64,000 nucleotides of DNA, from the NCBI RefSeq assembly GCF_000150275.1, contig NW_002060954.1:1764074-1828073 (forward strand), in the 5' to 3' direction. This stretch comes from Trichoplax adhaerens (lineage: Eukaryota > Placozoa > Uniplacotomia > Trichoplacea > Trichoplacidae). Under the pieces are notes generated by a model, which had not been told where the DNA came from, searched no databases, and saw only the letters and a program-made list of their open reading frames with translations. Positions 13,344-27,562 of the stretch are shown in pieces. The position numbers and the translations under genes are program-made. Every line of letters begins with the position of its first letter. The first letter of the stretch is position 1.

Positions 13344-15855
13344 GTTAAAATCTGAAACACTAAAGCGATATCGGTAATAGTTAGTGAATGTGAAACAGTT
13401 TTATCCAGCAACCTCTAACACGGGTAAACTGAAAAAACTTAGTAGCAAACTGAAGATCACTTCTATCTACGTTAAGACTTCAGTGGTTTTTTCCTCCCGT
13501 GGTCGGTTTTAAGACCGCATCAAGATTATAAAACTTAAGCGCAAACTGTGGCAAAAAAGCTATTTGCTATATGTACTTTGTATATTTAATTAGGAAGAAT
13601 ACAAGACCGTTGTACGAGTAGGGAGGGTCCTAGTCGTCATTTAGTACTTCCAAAATACTCGTCAACAATTTTCTGTTATTATTCCGTAAGAGCTGCGAAG
13701 TACTGTTTAGTAGAGAGTAGTTTTAGTAGCTAAACCATCCAGATACGGAAGTTAATCGCTCATAAGCAGATTAAAATATGCCAAAGCAATGGGTTCAATG
13801 ATCATTAGGTTCAGTACATCTTCATACAGTAAATTAGTAAGTTTCGGTTTCATTATCCACACAGGCAATGAGTATTATAGTAATTCCGCAGTATCACGTT
13901 ACTAGTGATATCTTTAGTGACCATGATGTTTCTTCTACGGATATAAAATACATAAGCTTGTTCAAGCTAGGTTAGTGATAGTAGTCTCTGACCTATAGTA
14001 TCATGGATTCAATCCTCACTAAAGATTCCTACAGATACATATTTTGGAGTACACTATCATTCGATGTTTAAAATTCATGTAGCACTGTGAATCATTTACC
14101 ATACCCCAATAATCCGGTCAGTAGTAGGACTACATTAGAGTAGTGCAGTAATTTATCATGTTCGTTATCATGCCTAGATGAGATAAACGTTTAACCCTTA
14201 AGGTTCGCGGTCCGATAACGTAAAGTTGGGGTTTTTAAAAGGATGCCGTTTCATCATATCAGTCAAAATTAAGAGTAACTTTATTAGAAAATCCGAGTAT
14301 TCTACGTCACATAGTGCTTTCATTCATATTACTATCAGACTTTCAAAATATATAACTACTGTAATTATCTAAAATCATTGCATATTCTTTAGTATCTTCA
14401 GCAGTAAACAATACGGTATCCCAATTAGCTTCAGTTATAATTATAAATTCTGGAGCAGTAACAGATGTCGAAGATTTTAAGTCACTCTCTCAAGATTAAC
14501 CGCTTATTTGAATCAATTTTAGTCTAAAATTGTAAATTTTGAACGGCGTTAATGAAGATTTTAAATCGCTTACTCAAACATTTATTTCTAAAAATTAGAG
14601 TGCTTGTAGTAAATATCATATGCGTTGCATATGGTAATGAAATCAGAAATTTAGATATAAAACTAAATTCTGCCATAGTAAACTGTATCGAAGCTATGCT
14701 ATTCCCTTCGAAATTTATTTCTAGCTACCAATACAATGCATGCAATATACGCGTAGATATGGCAAAACCTGAAAACGTTTAACCATAATTTATAAACTTT
14801 GGCAAAAATTTGCACGACCACTAAGATTTTATTTGATGTACCGATACTATATTTGCGGTTCTTGATTCTTATCTGTCTATTTTTTTAGCGAACAGTAATG
14901 TTAATTAGTCCCTTCTCGTGAACGTATCAGTCTAGATCTAGAGCCTTCTTTAGTCAATGGAGCTAGTTGGCGTAATACATTAAATAAACTACCTGTACAT
15001 TAGATAATTCACGTAGTGTTTGTCCTATATAAACTAAACGTGAATAAATAGCTCTCTAAAAAGAATATTCCACGACCTTTCTTTAATTAGCCTACTTTAC
15101 ATTCACCGTATATAGTGCTTTAGATATAGCAATGCAAGTTTTATCTCTAAAACGAAATTCATCTCCCATTAATTTATAATTCATCTGTTTCAAGTTACAA
15201 TGTTCCGTGCATTCTAATCATTGTATCAAAAAACGTTATGAGTTTCTTATATCATGTAAAATTTGTATCCATCTCCTCTTTTTCTAAGAACGTAAACCAA
15301 TATAATATATGTAGGTACATTGCTTATAAAAATAGAAATAGAAAGCAGATATTTTTGTTTTTCTCATTAAGCAAAGAGAAGATGATACTGGATTCGGTAG
15401 TATAATATTAATTAGTGTTATTCATAATACTAACTACGGTACCGGATACGATGTATTCCTTGTTTTACCTACAGCATGAGTAAATGTTCGCTCATATTCG
15501 GGCTACGTAGTACTTATTTATAGCTTATTTTTGCCTTGGAAAATATAAGAGAGGCTTAAAGAGCACGTCTGTTAGTGAAACGACGAGGCATCTTTACTTT
15601 ATCACTACGTCACTCCTATCTAATTTTAATACGAATAACCGGCTAACAATGAAGAACCAATCCCTAAGTGAATTCAAGCATTGCCTGTTATTCTGGTTAT
15701 TAACAAAGTTGCCGTTAGTCATAAAGCGGCATTCTAGCTGATCTGCGTCATGTAGCTCTTGATTTAGAAAAATAATTCAAATGAAAGGTGAAATAAATGG
15801 TGCGAATGCAGTCTAAATTTTAAATTTTACTATGATAATTGTGAAACTTCAAGGC

Positions 15856-15902
15856 TCATGTTGCAGGCAGGCAGCAACCGAGGTACCTTGCCGTCAACAT
15901 GA
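15856..15902. repeat. Imperfect hairpin with 8-bp perfect arms
   Basis: The arms TCATGTTG (15856-15863) and CAACATGA (15895-15902) are perfect inverted copies around a locally GC-rich loop that includes CAGGCAGGCAGC. It sits inside the 3.9 kb interval splitting the duplicated block. The significance is unknown; it may be part of a degraded element. Confidence 0.35.
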
Positions 15903-18289
15903 CTCGAGGCGGACCACCATCATTTACCACTCTAGTATTTATTCTATAAGCTAAATCTATTGATTCAACTATCAAATACATATTATTTATACTTAAGCAC
16001 ATACAATTCTGGTAAGAATTATATAATTTTTGTGTAAAATAAATTAAAGTCTAGTCTACATACACTTAACTACTTATAAATCTGATTATACACTTTTACT
16101 AACATGACTTAGGGGAAACAGTTTCACTATTTTCTACGACAGAAGACAAGCACCCGCATAATATAGAAAGCGTGACGGAAAGTCATAAAGTTAGTACATA
16201 AATAATTTAAAATGTCTAAAAGTAATAGGATGACTTCAGCGCTAGCTGTAGGGTTTCCAACGTAGATCAAGTTAATAATGTTATTCAGTTATGAAAGAAA
16301 ATTCCCATAAGTATTAAGAAATACATACATAGACTATGATGTCTCGCTTAGACAACTTGATGTCCATCTTAAATGCCGAATGGGTTCATACCCCACTGAG
16401 TTGCTAAACAAACGGTTAAAAAATCGCAATAAAAGAAGGCCTCTCAGATCAGGTGAATTATATTATAGTTGCCAGATTCCAATTGGAAACAGCCATGTAT
16501 TATGGTGATGTCATTATCATGATCACGTAGCCTAGAAAAATAGTTGTCCAATGATTATATAAAGAATATTATTGTCTTAAAATTGTTACCAGAAGTAGTT
16601 CCAACGGACTATACGATTGAAAAGCCGCTTTAACTTGTGAAAAACATTAGTTTTTCTTTAAAAAGGTCGTGTTTTCATCTATGTACTCTAATATTAATTA
16701 TAGATTAAATATATAAGATCTATATCATTTCTAGGCAGTATTCGCAGTTAATTAAATTGCTAACAATTATCAAATTGACGAGATAGATGATACTGACACT
16801 TAAAACTTAAAACCCCTCCATACCTAGTATTCCAAATTGGCCATATGTACACTACAGTACTATAAATAAACAGAACATATATTTGGATAAGACAGCGATG
16901 GCATTATGCAATAAATCTGTTTTTTTTAATTCTGCGATAATTCTAATCTCAAATGGTTCGAAGTAAAACAGTTTATTACGAGTTTCTCGTTAACAGAAAC
17001 CAGCTACTGTAGACTATAATCTCAAGTGTGAAAGACAATCTGTAATGCGTTACTTTAACTACTTATATCCTTAGCCTGTTTACAACCCGAAGATCATAAA
17101 CAAGAGTTACTTAAGCAGCATCTATTAACTACTAGACTCAGTATAAGTACGAAAATTCTACGATTACTATGGTTTTCTATGAAACTTAAACTGTAGTATC
17201 CTTTGTACTTTGTAATAACAACATAAATATACTTGCACTTGTTATTACTAACTCTATAATGTTGATAACGGTACTGCAACTTACACAATAATATAACATC
17301 ATCATACATTAGAGTCCAACAGTTTTAGGATTATAAGTATTTCTTCTTTTACTTATTTGAAGCGATGAAATTAATAGTAAAACCTGATATATAACAAAAA
17401 TTACTTACATTGCGAATTTTCTAAATATTGATGGTAAAACATTTAGAGGTACACAGCATATAGCGATGATAGTCTGACCCCTCACAATGCAAGTAATTAC
17501 GAAATGATCTATGTGTGCAATATACAGTAATGATTTCCTGAGCCTTTATACATTTCAGAAGGCGATGGATATCGCTGATGTTATGTACGTAGATTTAGAA
17601 ATGTTGTAGCTACCAACTTTAAGCAAGTCATTTCAGATGATAGGTACCATATTAATTGTTCCTGCACCATTTTTCTTTGCAATATGCCCAATCCCAACTA
17701 AAGCAATCTGACTAAAAATCTTAACAGGATCCAATTACATGCTTACGGATAGGGATTCTACCTGGGTCAACATTTTAGATGTTGGATCTTAACATCATAG
17801 TAAATATCATATCGCCCAATAACAAGTCGAGACTGGAACACTTAAAGAATTGAGTTCTTCTTACTCTAATTCTATTTCAATTGAAAACGGCGGGAATAGT
17901 TCTTACTGCTGCTTTTACAAATAAACAGAATCACCACTGCAAGTGGCTACCGGAACTATCACTATGTAGATGTTTACAACTAGGTAATTGTAGCTTAATC
18001 TATAACATTGATTGCGATATTAAATCATTCTTATTATTAATGATACTGATGGGTTATTCAAAATCAAACAGGATTACTTACGCCAAGAAAGTAATCAAAA
18101 GATAATAATGCTCCTATATTAATCTATTTCATAAATAAAGGCAGCTGAAACCAAAGTCATCGAAACGAAATATCTCGAAAGAATCCAATTCGTAATCTAG
18201 CTGATTAGAATATATCCATGTTGTTATTCCTAATATTGTATCTTAAATATGTTCCATAGCTATCATTAATCTCAGCAAGTATCTGTCTC

Positions 18290-18712
18290 ATATTTTGCAC
18301 AAACCCTTGTTTTGCAGCCTTTCATGCGTGGCTTATAACACTTTTAGTAGTGACTAAGATGCGGCTTTATAAATTGGTTACAAATTAAAAAGAAAGAATT
18401 GATATATTCGTATTCAATGCTATCTGCATTTTTCACATACTCTCTAAAAATCCTTATACTGCAGTTCATCGTGCGTATCCCATAAAACTTCTAATAGCGA
18501 TCAAAGTGCGTCCTTACGAATTGGTCATAAATTAAAAGGGAAAAATTGATGCGTTCTACTCACGTCTTTCTCATACTCTCTATCAACCCTTATACTGTAG
18601 TATATCATTTATTTCCTATAATACTTGTAGCAGTGATTAAACTGCATTTTTACAAATTCGTCATAAATTATAAAAAAAGAATTGATGTATTCTTGTTCAA
18701 TTCTATGCTAAT
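18290..18712 (+). repeat. Degenerate tandem repeat, about 140-bp unit, three copies
   Basis: Units start near 18321, 18465 and 18601, with a partial unit just before. Shared words include 'gtcataaatta', 'aaaaattgatg' / 'agaattgatgtattc' and 'ccttatactg(c/t)ag'. Unit spacing is about 144 and 136 bp. Divergence is considerable, so boundaries are approximate. Confidence 0.6.
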
Positions 18713-21123
18713 TAAAACAGTAGATAGGGTCAATACTCTGTTAGCTTTTGTTACTATACCGGTACTACGCAAATACGTTAAAATAGATCTACAATATAAT
18801 GATTTTAGACAACGTCTAAAGTCTATCTGATGTTGGTGAACGAGTATAACAATCTAAATTGAATGACTTAGTTCATGAACCTAACAAATACTTTATAATA
18901 ATATGATGTGACGACGACGACGAAATTGAATACTGATCAACGCTATCAATTTAGAATAGATGTAATGTCCAGTAGTGTCGAGAGCAATTTGGTCGAGATA
19001 GTTTTTTAGTGCGTTATTACTCTATTTCTACTCACTGGATTATTTTTTTCTGCTGTGTTTAACTGTTCAATTATATAAAAAATTAATGTTTTAATAAAGG
19101 AAAATTTTTTAAGTCTTTATTAATGTAACAAAGGTGATTAGTTCAATAGGAACATCCACTGTATGAGCTATTTAGATTTACAACACGCAGTAATTCTAGG
19201 CTGCTACAATAGTAACAGCTTGTAAATTGAATCACTAAAAGCAAGTTGAAAGTAATAACCTGTTTCAGCTGCTGAGGACGCTCTATTAGTTAAGTTAACT
19301 CTTTTAGCTACAAAAGTACTATACTCTGTGAATCATGTGTAAGACAAATTTCTATTTTGTTTGTATCCTTTGTTTATCATGTGATAGAAAAGACTATTGA
19401 TGCAGAAAGCCACTCAATTAGATACTCACTATACTGCTTAGAAGTTTTGATGCCAGTATGTAGCAACATGCAATTATCGATTTGACTAGCCTGATTCGGC
19501 TACTGTGGAAGACGGTATAAGCTGAGTTATCATAATTGCTATGAAATCAGTCTGAATTACACGTACGCGTATTAATGTTTTCAATAGGTCAGATCTCTAT
19601 TTGACATTTCTCATTAGTCCGCGATAGCATAGACTTCTTAATATATTAAGACGCTAGTCATTGATTTAAAAACAAACTACTTGGTAAGATTACCTACGTG
19701 CTACTCTCTCCAAATTATTCAAGCATAAATCTTGATCGATCAAGTTCTAACACTTTATGCTTTTAAAATGACATCAGGTAATAATTTAATGCTCTATTAT
19801 TCATGGCTCTAAATTACACTTTGCCACGTCAGTAGAATCAAAAAATATTAACCATTAATAAGGAAAATGAATGCTCTGTTTATGGTATAATAATTTCGGC
19901 ATACGTGCACCACGTAGGCTAACAAGTGTAGTGAAAATGTTGCTAAAAATTGACAAAAGTGCAACATATTAATAGATTTTTTTATTTTTAGAATATCATA
20001 TTGTCATTATTTTAGTTTATTTTATTAGCTTTTAGACATGTTAGTAAATTCTTTATAGACTAATAAACACCAGACTGAGTTAGGGTTTATTGTAATTCGA
20101 TACTATTTTTACCTCTATTCAAATTCTGTGCCTAATTTAATGTCAATAAAATACTTCTAAATTTAACCAATTACAAACTACGCGTATACAAGAGGAGGCC
20201 GTAGCCTTAGCTATTATCGCTTGAATGATCTACATTTAACACTACGTTAACAGGAAAGTTTCGAAATATTAATTTTTTTATTGTCTATCATAAGTACTTA
20301 CCTTTAGCAGATAGAACAGTCACTTTTAGAAGATCAAAATCTTTAATTAATGGAGTAAAATCGATAGAAATTGACCTAAAAATGAACAATTTTGCAAGCC
20401 AGATGTGGCACACATGTTTTGAAAACGTATCCAAAATTCATGACTAAATTATTAATCACTTTTAGAATAATAAAGATATTGACTTAAGAAAACAATGATC
20501 ACAATTATAAAGGAAGGATATCCCTTTCTTTCTTTATTGAATACACGTATGTAGTATGGTATAAGCTAGTGGAAATAAATTACCCTGTTTAGAGACTTTC
20601 ATTCTATCTGACTTCCATCAACTTTTCATTCTTTCAAAGCTATATCGTAAGGGACAGTTCTTTCAATATTACTTTACTAGCAAGGTAATACTAAAAAATT
20701 TTTAGAGTATTGTGGAAAATCCGTATAATAGTGAATCATTTTTTATTTCGATATAGACTTAAATACCGATTATCTTCACCTTATCTATTGATCTGTAAAA
20801 TATCGATACTAAACAAAGAATATTTTATAAAAGAGCTGTAACTTAATACTTTTGTAGTTACAGTCAGTTGATTTATCAACTATATACGTAAAAGAAAATC
20901 GATGTCAGTTTATGATTTATCAGATAGTGATATAGTCTGGCTGCCATTACTAATACGTACTTATAAGAATTCTATTTAAGCACTACTACATTCAATATCA
21001 ATTACACTACCTGGATGGCACCATCTAATCCAGGTATTTTTACAATTTCAAAATAAATTCAGTATTTGTCAAATTTGTCACTACTTTATCTTTTAATATT
21101 TTGAAAACGCTTCGATAGAAAAA

Positions 21124-24100
21124 ATGACATCCAGTACTCCAATTCAAGAAAATAGTAAAGCTAAATGTAGTAATCAACTGAATCTAAAACATCTTAATCA
21201 TTTGGATGGATGGATGCGGAAAGTCATGGAGTTCCTATATCATCCAATTGATCCTTCGTCTCTCGGTATAACGCGTATTCTCTATGGTAAGAAATAGATT
21301 CATCCAAAACCATTGCAATAACTTGAATCTATTACCGGCATTTAACGTGGAATTGAACGATTTTAATTCGTAAATATGAATTCACAATCCAATACCTGCC
21401 TAAGGAGATAATTTGTTATTAGTACAACAGTAAGAGGTGATTGTCCAATAATTGAGAGAAGTTTGAAACTTAAATTCGGACAATTAGAATATAATTTTTA
21501 AGTTTTAAATCTCTTACTAAAACATTAGCGTCATGGGTAAAGTATTTACAGTAATTATAAATGATTATTTATAAACTCACTTAGCTAGATTACAATTGAT
21601 ACAATTTCTTATCTTTGATGAATTGATAGGGGATACTTTAACTACAGCATTATTACGCGTAGCTGCAATGCTATAATACAACTTTTGTAGCCTTTTAATC
21701 TGTTGCTAATGGATTGTCATCGACAATTAGGATTTTTAATGATTGTTGATACAACTCAAGAACGAGGAATGGAAAAGATTCCTTACAAATACAAAGACCC
21801 AGAAGCTTGTTTTTTCCCACTATTTAATATACTAACACCGTTATCTGCCGATTGGATGCATGTAGTCTACTTATCGATGATTATTGCAGCATTCTGTATT
21901 TGCATTGGTTTTTGTTATCGTTTCGTTACCATTTGGCTAGCAGTTTGCTATTGGTATGTTTTCCTCTTAGACAAGACAACATGGAATAATCATTCTTACT
22001 TGTTTGGTCTGTTTGCGTTATTCTTTTCTTTTACCAAAGCAAATCGATGGTGGTAAGTATTAACAATTTCTTCTAATACTATAATATTACGTGACTCATT
22101 TCATTGCATTCGATGCCAGTAATTAGCATCATATTCACTTTAAAATTACTTCATTTCAATAATCAAGTCGGCCTTTGAGTGACTTTAATTTCAGCAAATT
22201 TGTAAATCTTACCTCTATTAGTGCGAGAGGATATCTACTCTACCTATAGCTATAAAAGAATTGTAAACATCTTATAGTAGTCCTTTCAAATTTTCCGATG
22301 AATAATAATCATAATACTTCCGAGTGTACCTTTTCGTAAGATTAACTCAGTTAATTTCATAAAAATAATAATTAATCAATATATTTTACCGGAAAAATAG
22401 CATCAGCCTCATAATTTTAGTAGTTTTTGTAATTTCAAATAGAGATAACTTAATCTTTTAAAGCACACAGTAATCTCATCTAAATTTGAAGTTTAATTCA
22501 TAGTACTAACAACAGCATCTAATAATAGAGCAGAAAGATTATAAAGCTCTAAGTAAATAATTGTAGTCAGGTATTGCCTCATTTAGCTACGTAATATAAA
22601 TTCTTGAATTTGTCTGATACTTTAATTTATAACGAATCAACAGAATAGCTGGCTAAATTGATCCCTTAAAACTTTATGATTACAAATATGTGAAAATTTT
22701 AAGGAAAATTAACCCGTCATTGTCTAATTTTATTTCCTTTCTACCTTACTAAATGATTCCTTTTACTATATTAAAATCATATATAAAAAATATTTTAGCT
22801 CTGTGGATGGAAAATTAGACCAGTCAATTCGAAATACCCACATTCCTCGATGGCATCTAGCTTTATTTCAATTTCAGGTACAATTTCTAGGTTATTTAAT
22901 TGCATTATGAGATGTCATAATATAAGTTGAGAAGGTCTTAATCCTTACAATAGCTACTGTTAGAGAATAGTCAAATGTAATTATTACAACTTTCAATTTG
23001 AAATATCATAAAATCACTATAAATTTGCTGATAAAGTAAATAATAAATTTATGGGTGCTAAAGATTTTGAGATCCCTTAGTTTCGAATTTACTCTCTTTA
23101 TTGAAAGATCTTTCTAGTCTACTTTTATGCTGGAATAAAAAAATTAGATCCAGACTGGATAACTGGTAATTCAATGGTATCCTTAGAAGCACATTGGGTA
23201 TTTTCCTTATTTCACTATGTTCTAACTCCGGAGCAAGTTAACTTGTATATTGTTCATTATGGGGGATTTGCTTTCGACTTAATGGAAGGATTCCTATTAT
23301 TTTTTGACATCACACGGCCAATTGGGCTACTGTTGGGATTTTATTTTCACTTTTCCAATGCTTGTATGTTTACTATTGGTATCTTTCCATATGCTATGTT
23401 AGCAACATTACCGATATTCTGTAGACCGGACTGGCCTAAAAGATTACTTGTAAAAACCCCACAACGTTGGCAACGCCATTTCATTATTGATGCACCTAAA
23501 AATTATTCCTCATCAGATTGTTATTATTATGCTGATGAACGAAATAGCTCTGATCAGTGCACGAAAAATAAACCTAGTAAGCAAAGTACCGAAATCAAAG
23601 ATAGTAATGAAGGCATTGCAGTAAACTCTGCAAAATTAGGAATTCGGCGCTTTACAAAGAAAAATAAATTTACGTTATTTGCTTTGAGCTGTTATATCGC
23701 TATTCAGCTCTTTTTGCCATTCTCACATAACGTTACCAAGGTTTGTTTTTGTCTTTACTTAATCACAAAATTTTTAAATATAGTTATCGAAATTAGGTGA
23801 AACACTTATCGCGTTAATAGTCCATATTTTAGTAGTTAAGTACTGTTTTTCAAAAGACTATTCCACGTTCGACATTGATCTATTTGTTTAAAATTATTTT
23901 CCATTAAACCTTAGGGATATACTGGCTGGGACGATCATGGTCTATATGGATACTCTTGGGACATGATGGTTCATACTTGGGCAACACAGCATGTTAAAAT
24001 AACAGTCGTCGATCTTTCAAATGGCCGGCAATTTCATCTCAAGCCTTCTGTATGTTATAAATATGCGTTGGTTGTTAGATAATTATAGTGATACATTTAT

Positions 24101-25014
24101 AGCTTTATACTGTCTATGAAAGTGCTTACATACGGTAACCATGTCGTATTAACATGGTGTAGAGATTGTTTTCAATTTTATAGATAAATAAGAATTTTAA
24201 CGTTTACTATTACATAACGATAATGTAGAGTTTCCTTGTTGGGTCGGCGAAATTCAGCGATCGTTGGAATTCTCATCCTGACATGATTAAGCAATATGCT
24301 ACTTGCATCGGCCGCCGTGTGAAGAAGTTAGGTGTTAAACAACCCGCAGTTTATTTCGATATTTGGAAATCGATGAACCGTCGATTTAAACAACGAACAG
24401 TTGATCCATCTGTTGATGTGCTTGCAGCTCCATGGTCACCGTTTACCAAGACGCCATGGATGATGCCATTACTCAAAGACTTTACGTGGTGGAGATCGAA
24501 AATGGTTGAACTGGATGAGAAATTATTGAATGATAGTATTACCTTGTCAACGAATTATGTAGCTGATTTTCCGGGCTTTACACTGGAAAATTTTGTACCG
24601 GAAGTTTATCGAGTGAATTTAACAGTATTACAAGGTACAGTACGCATTAGTGTTGGACAGAAAGGCCACAACATCGACGCTAATCAAACAGCAATTTTGC
24701 CAAATAATAGAACTCACGAAGTTCGCGTAGTATCCAAAGAACCGGCCAGCTATTACTATCTTTTCAGTAATATTACAATGGAAAAGATGATTGATCAAGA
24801 ATTAAATAAGATTAACAGTACTGAAGAAACTGCCAAGAATGGTACTACTACATACTTAAAATCTATAAAAAAGAAATTAACTCCAATTTATCGCTTCATC
24901 TATCTCAAAGGACTTCTCTACTACCATATTGGCAACAATACAATCAACGCTTTAAGCAACATACTAAGAAATTGCAATTGCGATCAGAATTTGTTACCGA
25001 CTAATAAACCTTAG
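21124..25014 (+). CDS. GGCX: Vitamin K-dependent gamma-carboxylase, copy 2
   Basis: Exons 21124-21286, 21731-22052, 22799-22877, 23108-23740, 23915-24049 and 24229-25014 join in frame to 705 codons. Exons 2, 3 and 5 have exactly the lengths of copy 1 (322, 79 and 135 nt) and all intron phases agree, so the genes are paralogues by duplication after the introns were in place. Key residues are retained: Cys81 in EACFFPLF, His142 in WNNHSYLFG, Lys200 in AGIKKLD (catalytic-base position) and Cys470 in KQYATC. Later signatures are GLYGYSWDMMV and YFDIWKSMNRRF. One oddity is a codon split across intron 2, just before SVDG, which reads Cys here but Trp in copy 1. Activity is expected at the ER membrane. 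The divergence suggests an old duplication, possibly with different substrates (inference). Confidence 0.95.
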
Positions 25015-27562
25015 CCGATGGCGCTATTTTATCCGTAATTACAGCATAATATGATAGGTTTGGCCTTGACGTAGAGTAAATCATCCTCCAATTTTCACCG
25101 ATAGCTGGGTAACGGATACATGTTTAATGATCTTAATACAGCTTTTTGATAAAGTTTTCCAGCCTATTACAGAAATTACTTAAAAGTGAGGAGATCATGA
25201 ATTATTACGTTAATATTGCGATGTTTACTCTTTGAGGCAAAATATCAACAGTCATTGATCTTGATTAAATTTGGAATAAGCGTATGAAAGTAGTTTTTGA
25301 TTTTAGTAAAAGCAATAAAACTGTGGCAATTTAAAATAATTATAGATTACTTTTCTTGTTATCCTCAATTAAAATAAAAATCAACGTCAAAGTCGACTCT
25401 TCCAGCGTGATTTAAGGCTTCATGAATGATTCTAATGTGGTATAAGGTTATTCTAATAATAATGACTCTTCGAAAATCACACATTTATTTCGATGAAGTT
25501 GTAGTTTTAGAACACCGACAATAAGCACGATAATTGATATTTAAAGACTATCGAGAAACATTGTTTCTGTGCATTAATCTATTGGTAAAGAGTCGCGTAG
25601 ATTCAAAAAAGTAACGGTTTAACAAAGTTTTGTGAATCAAATTAATTAAGATCAGCGAGTTTGAAGTGTTAATCTTTTAGTGGATCATTGTAGAGAAGCC
25701 TATCGAAAAAGAATTTTATCTGATCTTTAAACTAACTGAGAAGAACTGGTGGAATAGATATAAAATTAATAAGGAACCAAAATATGTGACAGTCTCCAAC
25801 CTCTGCATACGATAGTAGACAGTGAGTAAACATCTCAAGCTATAGTATATCAGAAAACGATATTTTTGTGTGTGTTTTCGTGTTCCGTATTGGCTACCTT
25901 TAATAACAGTTTCAAGTCCCAATTTATTTGCCATACGGCATTTCATTATTTTAACTCGTTATTAGCCATTCAAGAACTTTTTGTTAATGTGATCGTAGTT
26001 CAGTTAAAAAAAAACACTAGCTTTCATAATGATAAAGTTTTTCTCTTGGGACTTGCTATAGTCAAGATAAAGTCGTAATGCAAATTATGCATAACAATAA
26101 AATTATTTTATATAAAGTCTTATATGCGACAATATATTGTCTTCTAGTGCTACTTTATCCTTTCCAAATTCAATCATTTTACAATAATACTGTATTAAAA
26201 TAACCCTGAAGCCTAAAAAGTCACTTCTATCCTCATAAGCGACTATTGTTAAAGTAGATGTGCAACACAGATTCATCCATCTTAAATTTACCGCCGTCTC
26301 AATGATGGATGCACAGTACTGTAGTGATTATAGTAAGGACCAAAGACGTCTTACCATACCCGTATATCGTATCTACTATCTAGTGGCCCATGACTATATA
26401 CATATATTCAAAGATGGCTATAACAGCGTTAATGAATTATTCATTACACATTTGTACTTGATTACGGAGTCTACTATTAACTAGAAGAAAGTAAGCCTAG
26501 GCATGACTACTAATAGGTTTTCTTTTGGTATCATGGCCTAGATCAGCAGCAGTACTATATACTGCAATACAAATTTATCAGTCAGAAATTGAATGTACTC
26601 TCAGTACCTTAAATTAAAGGAAAGAAACTTTTTAAATTGAACGGATGTTGCCCTGGGCTTCGTAGTCCGCTAATAACCTTCGAAAGGGCAGTGTATGCTA
26701 TCTGAAGTAGTCGGTAAATTGCGCTAGCAATGGCAGTGATACACAGCTCCATGCGCGCTACCATCACATGAATGGACCCACACGAAAATCGACCTATATT
26801 GTCTCAATTACACCATATTCAAGTATGATAATCATCGTAAGGTAAGATTATTTTTAAGTTAGACGATGCAGTCCACCAATGGCCTTAAGAAAATAATCTA
26901 TATCTACGTAGTTAACCATACATTTCGACTATAATGCAAATAAATTTCCGCACAATTCATTGTTACTTCAATTAACACCGTTGCAAAGTAAGTGAATGTA
27001 ATTCTGAGATTACTCATCTTTTATTAGAATGCATAATCCATTAGTAAAGTAACTTTCAATCTATAGAATGGAATAAGCTTAAGAAAATATGTATAAGATA
27101 AAATGCATGATTATTAACACTTTGACTTATGGGAATACTGTGAATAATACCTGTATTAACTTTCAACAGGCTTATTGTGAAGTATTAAAAAAACATATCA
27201 CTGCGATTAGTAGGCACCAAATTCCCTGGAGATGTACCAAGTATAGTCATTCGTGCTTTACATTCAAGTTAATTAGCTAAATGGGCTTCCGAATTTTAAT
27301 GAAGTCCCATATGGTAACCGTTCACAGCATGTTTTGTAGCATTAGACAAATGTTATGACAAACTATTGTTTGTGAAAAAAAAGTACTTTTTCTCAATCTG
27401 GCCTTAGCAGAATCATTTAGCGTTAGAGATTTTGACTTGTTATTTTTTGAGGGTCGCTATAGCTTATACTTTTAGAAAATTTATAAGATTGATTTGATAT
27501 AAGAATTTTGTAGTGCTGCTTTAGTACCTACCGAAAACGGTTCCTATCGTCAATTTTCAACG
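25015..27562. other. Intergenic region
   Basis: About 2.5 kb between GGCX copy 2 and the secreted repeat-protein gene. Open frames on both strands are short and resemble no known domain. No structured repeat stands out. The last few hundred bases probably include the promoter of the gene starting at 27563. Confidence 0.5.

Larger units (their letters stand above)
14285..20470 (+). repeat. Segmental duplication block, copy 2 (split)
   Basis: This is the diverged counterpart of 4285-7900. 14285-15562 and 19440-20470 are collinear with copy 1, but 15562-19440 has no counterpart there. Open frames present in one copy are broken in the other, so the similarity is not driven by coding constraint. 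It ends about 650 bp before the start codon of GGCX copy 2. Confidence 0.75.
13344..21123. other. Intergenic region between TPR gene and GGCX copy 2
   Basis: About 7.8 kb with no supported gene. It contains the second copy of the duplicated block (14285-15562 and 19440-20470) and a 3.9 kb insertion-like interval between its halves. That interval holds a small tandem repeat near 18.3-18.7 kb and a hairpin near 15.86 kb. Short open frames such as 14552-14782, 17881-18105 and 18546-18830 have no recognisable homology. No transposase or terminal inverted repeat was recognised. Confidence 0.6.

Noticed and set aside
13470-13530. Locally GC-rich stretch with GGTCGGTTTTAAGACC, considered as a small RNA or tRNA part
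   Set aside because: No cloverleaf, no A/B box pattern and no longer pairing could be found.
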